The notes below the pieces were generated by a model. The model did not search any database and had not been told where the DNA came from. It worked only from the letters and a program-made list of their open reading frames with translations. Of a stretch of 32,138 bases of DNA, positions 27,982 through 32,138 are shown one piece after another (the stretch's first letter is position 1; every line of letters starts with the position of its first letter). The stretch lies in IMG/VR virus record IMGVR_UViG_3300005913_001977, positions 1 through 32,138 of that record; one strand, 5' to 3'. The stretch comes from a virus. The translations under genes were made by a program, and so were the position numbers.

Positions 27982-29190
27982 TTATTCTACCTCTACTGTT
28001 GGAAAATATTTTAAGAAAACATCGTTGCTGTTGTTACGTTTAGCTTTAATTTTACCTTTAATTTCTTTAAAGAAGTTCCACGCCAATGGAACAAATACAA
28101 TTTTACGATCAGTCAGATTATCTAACTCGTCAATTGGCACTATAGGGATATTACTGCCAGGCGCAAACTTACCTTGCTTCATTGGATTGTCATCGATAAT
28201 GAGATCTAAATATAAGTCACCAGCATTGATCAATGTCATACCCTTGGCGGCCGCACCATACCCTACTATAAAATATTGGCTGAGTCGATGTATTACCAAC
28301 ATTTGGTCTAGATCCTCAAGTACCTGTCTACAACGCTGTTCGTATATTTTATAAGTTTCTAAATTCTGTGCTCCTTGGTCGCGCTCCTCTTGTAGCACTT
28401 GTTCTATGTTACCTGGTGCTGGCATCTTCTTAAACACAAACACATAACTGTTGCCATGGATTGGGGTTTTCTCAACGTTAACTAGACAAAGACCTGCTCT
28501 CTTGCTTAATTCGTTCATTGAATTCGCATTAAAGAAACTCAAATGCTCGTGATAGATAGTATCAAACTCGTTGTTCTTAACCATGTCAGCTTGGCTTGTT
28601 TGTATGAACAATACTGAATCGTCATGCATAATTTCTTTACACATTTTTAAGAATTCTAATGGATAACTGTTGTGTGCAAATACGTTTTGTGCGTTTATCA
28701 CATCTAGGTGTTTGTCTTTGAGCTGGTCAACATATTGTTCTGTAAAATAGTCACAGATAACTTCATGATTTGTTGAGCTCAACTTGTATAAATTTTCTGC
28801 AGGGTCAATGCCGTACGTAGTAAAACCTTTTGCTTTGAAACTGTCTAGCTGAGTGCCGTCATTACAAGCAATGTCTAACACATTTTTTGGATCAGTGGCA
28901 AAGAAGCTCTTGGTGTATCCAGCAAACCAATCAAAATAGTCTTTTAATGTCTGGCTGGTGCCACTAACATATAGATAGTGTTTGAACAGCAAGTCCGGAT
29001 TTACTGCGTGGCTCAATTGTAGATGTGTGCAATCTGTACAAAGATTTAGCTTTAACGGAAATGTTAATTCTTCCTCAGTTGGGCTGTCCTTAAAACTGTT
29101 AGCCATTGGCTGTTCATTTAGATCCAATGTTACTTTTAAGTTAGTGCCACCACAGCACAGACACTCTGTTAAGTGTGTTGCATTATCCAC
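27982..29190 (-). CDS. NDP-sugar C-methyltransferase
   Basis: 402 aa from GTG at 29190, which has GGGAG 8 nt upstream. The N-terminal zinc-binding motif CLCCGGTNLKVTLDL (with further Cys in FPLKLNLCTDC) followed by the FKDSP/QPMANSF segment is typical of the sugar C-methyltransferase family (Methyltransf_13). The SAM domain has VLDIACNDGTQLDSF. A C-terminal third domain (YGAAAKGMTLINAG) completes the three-domain architecture. These enzymes methylate carbon 3 of a keto-sugar nucleotide, as in branched-sugar synthesis. It overlaps the epimerase gene by 8 nt. The substrate is probably the 4-keto sugar from the dehydratase in this module. Confidence 0.88.
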   Translation of the reverse strand: MDNATHLTECLCCGGTNLKVTLDLNEQPMANSFKDSPTEEELTFPLKLNLCTDCTHLQLSHAVNPDLLFKHYLYVSGTSQTLKDYFDWFAGYTKSFFATDPKNVLDIACNDGTQLDSFKAKGFTTYGIDPAENLYKLSSTNHEVICDYFTEQYVDQLKDKHLDVINAQNVFAHNSYPLEFLKMCKEIMHDDSVLFIQTSQADMVKNNEFDTIYHEHLSFFNANSMNELSKRAGLCLVNVEKTPIHGNSYVFVFKKMPAPGNIEQVLQEERDQGAQNLETYKIYEQRCRQVLEDLDQMLVIHRLSQYFIVGYGAAAKGMTLINAGDLYLDLIIDDNPMKQGKFAPGSNIPIVPIDELDNLTDRKIVFVPLAWNFFKEIKGKIKAKRNNSNDVFLKYFPTVEVE

Positions 29191-30118
29191 GTTCTTGCTC
29201 CCATTGATAAATTATGTAGTTGTTTCTGTATTGTACAGCCGATTCATGATACCTACTAATCAAACTGTCTACTATTGAGTCTACTGTTTCTTTAAATTGA
29301 AAATTATAAGTTTGTTCAAACAAGTCTGTTGATATAGCAAAATCATAAGCATTCGTAGTATTTCCGTTATCGTTAATTTTTGCCTCTAATTTTTTTGCTA
29401 CGCTAACTGCTATGTTTCCAACAGTGTCATTGAAACTAGATAGGTTATATATTCCTACGTGTTGTTGCTCAATACATTCAGTAACTGCACGACAAAGATC
29501 TTCTATACCCAAGATTGCACGACTGATATGTTTATTTGTTACGTTAATTGGGTGTTTGAATGGTGTTTGGTTTCCTACTACTGTACTATACATAGCATTG
29601 ATCATAACATCACATCGAAGATTTGGGCTCCAACCATTGACCGTACCAAATCTTAACCCTATAACTCTTTTTCCACTTAGATTAGCAATAATGGCCTGTT
29701 GGTCCAAGGCATACTTAGTAACATCATAGTTGTTTACTGGAACAAATTGTTTGTTGGTTTCGGCATGAAGTTCGCCCGGCTTACTATTACCGTACACACT
29801 TGCTGAACTAGCATAGATAACCAATTGATCATCTATTTTATCTAATAGGTCTGTAAAGTTACTAACATTGTTTAACCATGGACTATATAGGGCTCCAATA
29901 CAACTAGGAACACTAGGATGCCCAGCTAACACTATTACAACATCAAATTTTGATAATTCTTCTTTGGTAAGTCTATGATAATCTCTGTGGTCTTTGTATT
30001 CACTGTCATAGTTAAACCAACAGCAGTCAACGGAATGGATATTATGCATTTCTGCAAGTACCTGTCGTAACCTACTGCCTACATATCCGTTACCACCTAA
30101 GATTAATACATTCTTCAT
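29183..30118 (-). CDS. NAD-dependent epimerase/dehydratase (extended SDR)
   Basis: 311 aa. N-terminal Rossmann motif GGNGYVGS (8-15), an active-site Ser-Ser/Tyr-x3-Lys set (YASSASVYG and NNYDVTKYAL), and the length of sugar-nucleotide epimerases or reductases. It should act on a nucleotide-activated sugar, changing or reducing a keto group. Which reaction is not clear from sequence. TAATG coupling to the upstream 245-aa gene and overlap with the C-methyltransferase place it in the pathway. Confidence 0.86.
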   Translation of the reverse strand: MKNVLILGGNGYVGSRLRQVLAEMHNIHSVDCCWFNYDSEYKDHRDYHRLTKEELSKFDVVIVLAGHPSVPSCIGALYSPWLNNVSNFTDLLDKIDDQLVIYASSASVYGNSKPGELHAETNKQFVPVNNYDVTKYALDQQAIIANLSGKRVIGLRFGTVNGWSPNLRCDVMINAMYSTVVGNQTPFKHPINVTNKHISRAILGIEDLCRAVTECIEQQHVGIYNLSSFNDTVGNIAVSVAKKLEAKINDNGNTTNAYDFAISTDLFEQTYNFQFKETVDSIVDSLISRYHESAVQYRNNYIIYQWEQERG

Positions 30119-30855
30119 TAATCAATAACCATCATACCATTTGGAGCTATGTTACCTTGCAACCCCACTGTGTCAAGTTCAACTAACTTGTCTTTTGGAA
30201 TAAATTTACTCATAGCATGCTCATTGTCGATATATTTCTGTTGATTAAATAATTCCAACATTGTTTCAATGATGTTGGTATACATGTCTGCTGTATCTTC
30301 AAGCAGGCTAGGAGTAAATGACCATAGGCGTGTCTGCAATAGCGTGGAGACTCCGGTGTCTACAGGATTAATCCAACTTGGTTGTGCTTTTTTAAACACG
30401 TATTTGTCTTTTGTGGTACTATTAGCAAATTTCTTAATGTCAAACTTGTCTGTAACCTGATAGCGGCCACTAAGTTTAAATATGCGTTCTGCTTGTTTTA
30501 CTTCTGCTAGAAGAGCTGGATCAGATATAATATGTCTTAATGCTTTTGTCATGCCCAACGCCTCCATGGCATTCTTCCCAATGTCATAATTAGAGCAGGT
30601 CTTATGAAACAGTTGGATGTCGGGGTCTTCACAGTTATCAATGTAGTAATCAACTGTGTCGATTAGTTCATTGAACACCTTACCATCTTCATTGAGGACA
30701 TCGATCTTACTGTTGTCAACTAGAATAACCACCGCACCCGGAATATATTTTTTAGCACTTTTAGCAGTATCCAACGTTTGTTGAATCCGTTCTGTTGGAT
30801 CATATATTCCGTAGTTGGTGTATAGAGCCGACGTTAACAGTACTATATTTTTCAT
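30118..30855 (-). CDS. Glycan-module protein of unknown function
   Basis: 245 aa, starting MKNIVLLTSALYTNYGIYDP. The first half suggests a nucleotide-diphospho-sugar-transferase-like fold (strand-loop start, GAVVILVDNSKIDV), with a later F-K-L-S-G-R-Y-Q-V block that could be a glycosyltransferase acceptor region. There are no clear catalytic residues, so I do not assign an activity. It is coupled at both ends (TAATG) to sugar-nucleotide enzymes and is probably part of the same pathway. Confidence 0.75.
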   Translation of the reverse strand: MKNIVLLTSALYTNYGIYDPTERIQQTLDTAKSAKKYIPGAVVILVDNSKIDVLNEDGKVFNELIDTVDYYIDNCEDPDIQLFHKTCSNYDIGKNAMEALGMTKALRHIISDPALLAEVKQAERIFKLSGRYQVTDKFDIKKFANSTTKDKYVFKKAQPSWINPVDTGVSTLLQTRLWSFTPSLLEDTADMYTNIIETMLELFNQQKYIDNEHAMSKFIPKDKLVELDTVGLQGNIAPNGMMVID

Positions 30856-31892
30856 TATAGATCCTCACACCGCAACCAACGATCGTTCTGTAGTGTCCAA
30901 TCAACTACTTCACCAATACGTTCTGTTAGTTCTACTTTAGGTTCCCATCCTAGTTTTCTCATGTAGTCACCATCTAATGCATAACGTAGATCGTGTCCTG
31001 GGCGGGCTGAGTGGAAATCCATCATTTCATATTTTAGTTCTTTGCCCTGGGCGTCAGCAATGATCTGTGCCAGTTGTAGATTGTTGATTTCTTGCTTACC
31101 TACTAGGTTAAACTTAGGACATCTAGCATCACCGTAGTCTGGTTCTAGTTTAGTGTCGTCTAATTTCAGCAAGAACATCATGGCATCTGCTACATCAGCG
31201 GCATGTATATAAAATCTACTGCCCGGAATTGTGCGGGTGGCATCACTGTGGATAGTAATAGCATCACCGTCGTTTACTTTACGGATGCACATCGGAATAA
31301 ACTTCTCTGGGTGTTGTCTTTGCCCAAACACGTTCATGGTGTGTGTGATGTATATTGGCATTTTGTAGGTATTTTCAAACGCCACTGCTAATTCTTCGCC
31401 GCCAGCTTTAGTTGCTGAATATGGATTACTTGAATTATATCTATCGCGTTCTTTATAATTTACACCTTGTGGTGCTGGCCCAAATACTTCATCAGTTGAA
31501 AAGTATATAAAGCGTTCTAGGTTTGGTAATTTACGTGCAAACTCTAAGCAGTGTCCTGTGCCAACTACATTATCCAAAACAAATTCCATTGGATATTCAA
31601 TTGACCGATCAACATGGCTTCCAGCCGCCAAGTGTAGCACATAATTAACATCGCCGATGTCTCTAGCAACCATTGGGTTAATTTCTGCTCTTAGATCGTG
31701 GAACACTATCCTTACACGTTTTTTGGTTTCTGTATCAAACACAGCCATCATATCGTGTAGTCGATTTAGATTTCCTGAAAAGTCTAACCTGTCTAGGCTG
31801 ACCACATTCCAATCGGTATTTCTTAATATATTTTCAATAACGTGGTGTGCAATAAAACCTGCACCGCCAGTCACTAAGACGGTTTTTGACAT
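30855..31892 (-). CDS. dTDP-glucose 4,6-dehydratase-like enzyme
   Basis: 345 aa, typical for RmlB-type dehydratases. The NAD motif is GGAGFIAHH (9-17), the catalytic segment is FSTDEVFGP (Thr/Asp/Glu), and the YSATKAG motif supplies the catalytic Tyr and Lys. HDLRYALDGDYMRKLGWEPK is the RmlB-like C-terminus. It converts an NDP-glucose to the 4-keto-6-deoxy sugar. A late box (31933-31940) and a TTTGGAG ribosome-binding site lead it, so it heads the six-gene glycan module. The substrate nucleotide (dTDP, GDP or CDP) cannot be read from sequence. Confidence 0.9.
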   Translation of the reverse strand: MSKTVLVTGGAGFIAHHVIENILRNTDWNVVSLDRLDFSGNLNRLHDMMAVFDTETKKRVRIVFHDLRAEINPMVARDIGDVNYVLHLAAGSHVDRSIEYPMEFVLDNVVGTGHCLEFARKLPNLERFIYFSTDEVFGPAPQGVNYKERDRYNSSNPYSATKAGGEELAVAFENTYKMPIYITHTMNVFGQRQHPEKFIPMCIRKVNDGDAITIHSDATRTIPGSRFYIHAADVADAMMFLLKLDDTKLEPDYGDARCPKFNLVGKQEINNLQLAQIIADAQGKELKYEMMDFHSARPGHDLRYALDGDYMRKLGWEPKVELTERIGEVVDWTLQNDRWLRCEDL

Positions 31893-31932
31893 TGATATAC
31901 TCCAAATTTCAGTTGAATTTACTGCTTTTTGT

Positions 31933-31940
31933 TATTTATT
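31933..31940 (-). promoter_or_regulatory. T4-type late promoter box of the glycan module
   Basis: AATAAATA (7 of 8) on minus, 40 nt upstream of the dehydratase ATG. Its position suggests the whole glycan module is expressed late. Confidence 0.5.
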
Positions 31941-31970
31941 TTAACAAAATAGGGCAGGAAAATTATGCTA

Positions 31971-32138
31971 CTACGCTACTACCGGTGATGCTACCTTCTT
32001 AGTTTCTACATATTGACGTATGAACTTCATAGCTTTTCTGCTGGTGTCAAATACAAATTCTCTAGGCTCATCATCTTCCGGCGTTAATATAACGATGAAC
32101 CCATTAAACGCTTTTCTAATCTCAATCGAATCAAACAT
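31971..32138 (-). CDS. Small conserved phage protein, 55 aa
   Basis: 55 aa, starting MFDSIEIRKAFNGFIVILTP with the ATG at the last bases of the window; a longer upstream start cannot be excluded. It resembles small conserved proteins of marine T4-like phages. The fold is probably a short beta-beta-alpha unit (FIVILTPEDDEPREFVFDT, then RKAMKFIRQYVETK). Function unknown. The glycan module's late box lies just beyond its stop. Confidence 0.68.
   Translation of the reverse strand: MFDSIEIRKAFNGFIVILTPEDDEPREFVFDTSRKAMKFIRQYVETKKVASPVVA

Noticed and set aside
1-32138. CRISPR arrays, insertion sequences, tRNA genes and rRNA
   Set aside because: No array of regularly spaced near-identical repeats outside the fibre gene, no transposase-like frame and no cloverleaf-compatible sequence were seen on either strand.

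Overview
The window reads as part of the genome of a T4-like myovirus (tailed phage) of an aquatic bacterium. The evidence is the T4-type replication genes (DnaB-family helicase like gp41, primase like gp61, UvsW helicase, a probable clamp-loader small subunit like gp62), the TATAAATA-type late promoter boxes, tightly packed genes with 1-4 nt overlaps (TAATG, ATGA, TTGA junctions), tail-fibre and virion-like proteins, and many small proteins of the kind shared among marine T4-like phages. Nearly everything is on the minus strand; only a radical SAM gene (about 7.0-8.0 kb) and a small conserved gene (13.9-14.3 kb) are on plus. The host cannot be named. The 31 visible residues of a phage-borne IscU look beta/gammaproteobacterial, which is a weak hint.

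Layout. 1-93: 5' end of iscU behind a late box. 0.1-2.2 kb: small virion/core-like and unknown proteins. 2.3-4.3 kb: four late genes; the last three are individually promoted and individually terminated single-gene units for small Ala/Thr/Gly-rich proteins. 4.4-6.9 kb: a coupled four-gene late operon that includes a 408-aa protein with nucleotidyltransferase (ligase-type) motifs. 7.0-8.0 kb: plus-strand radical SAM protein. 8.1-10.5 kb: replicative helicase and primase. 10.5-13.9 kb: LamG-fold protein, a 704-aa repeat-built fibre protein and a fibre-associated protein. 13.9-18.1 kb: small plus-strand gene, a miniature DnaE-like protein, sulfotransferase-like, zinc-finger and SGNH proteins, probable gp62 and two small proteins. 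18.2-22.1 kb: unknown gene, UvsW, a HARP-domain-like protein and an unknown gene. 22.2-23.6 kb: AAA+ ATPase with a three-hairpin 3' region and an upstream candidate structured RNA. 23.6-25.5 kb: small membrane proteins and a SleB-type endolysin. 25.5-31.9 kb: a six-gene surface-glycan module. The window ends on a 55-aa gene.

Two promoter classes divide the window. Sigma70-like promoters (TTGACA-like, 17 nt, TATAAT-like) precede the replication genes, the AAA+ ATPase, the candidate RNA and the small membrane genes. T4-type late boxes precede the virion-like genes, iscU, the fibre cluster and the glycan module. Several sigma70-like promoters have the -10 box only 6-9 nt from the start codon and no Shine-Dalgarno sequence, which predicts leaderless mRNAs.

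The main candidates for new biology are: the structured RNA at about 23410-23549; the leaderless promoter class; a 187-aa Pol III alpha-like mini-protein that keeps the candidate catalytic aspartates; a 408-aa putative nucleotidyltransferase; a HARP-like protein coupled to UvsW; and a phage IscU sharing a genome with a radical SAM enzyme. All calls rest on reading motifs by eye; no database search was possible.
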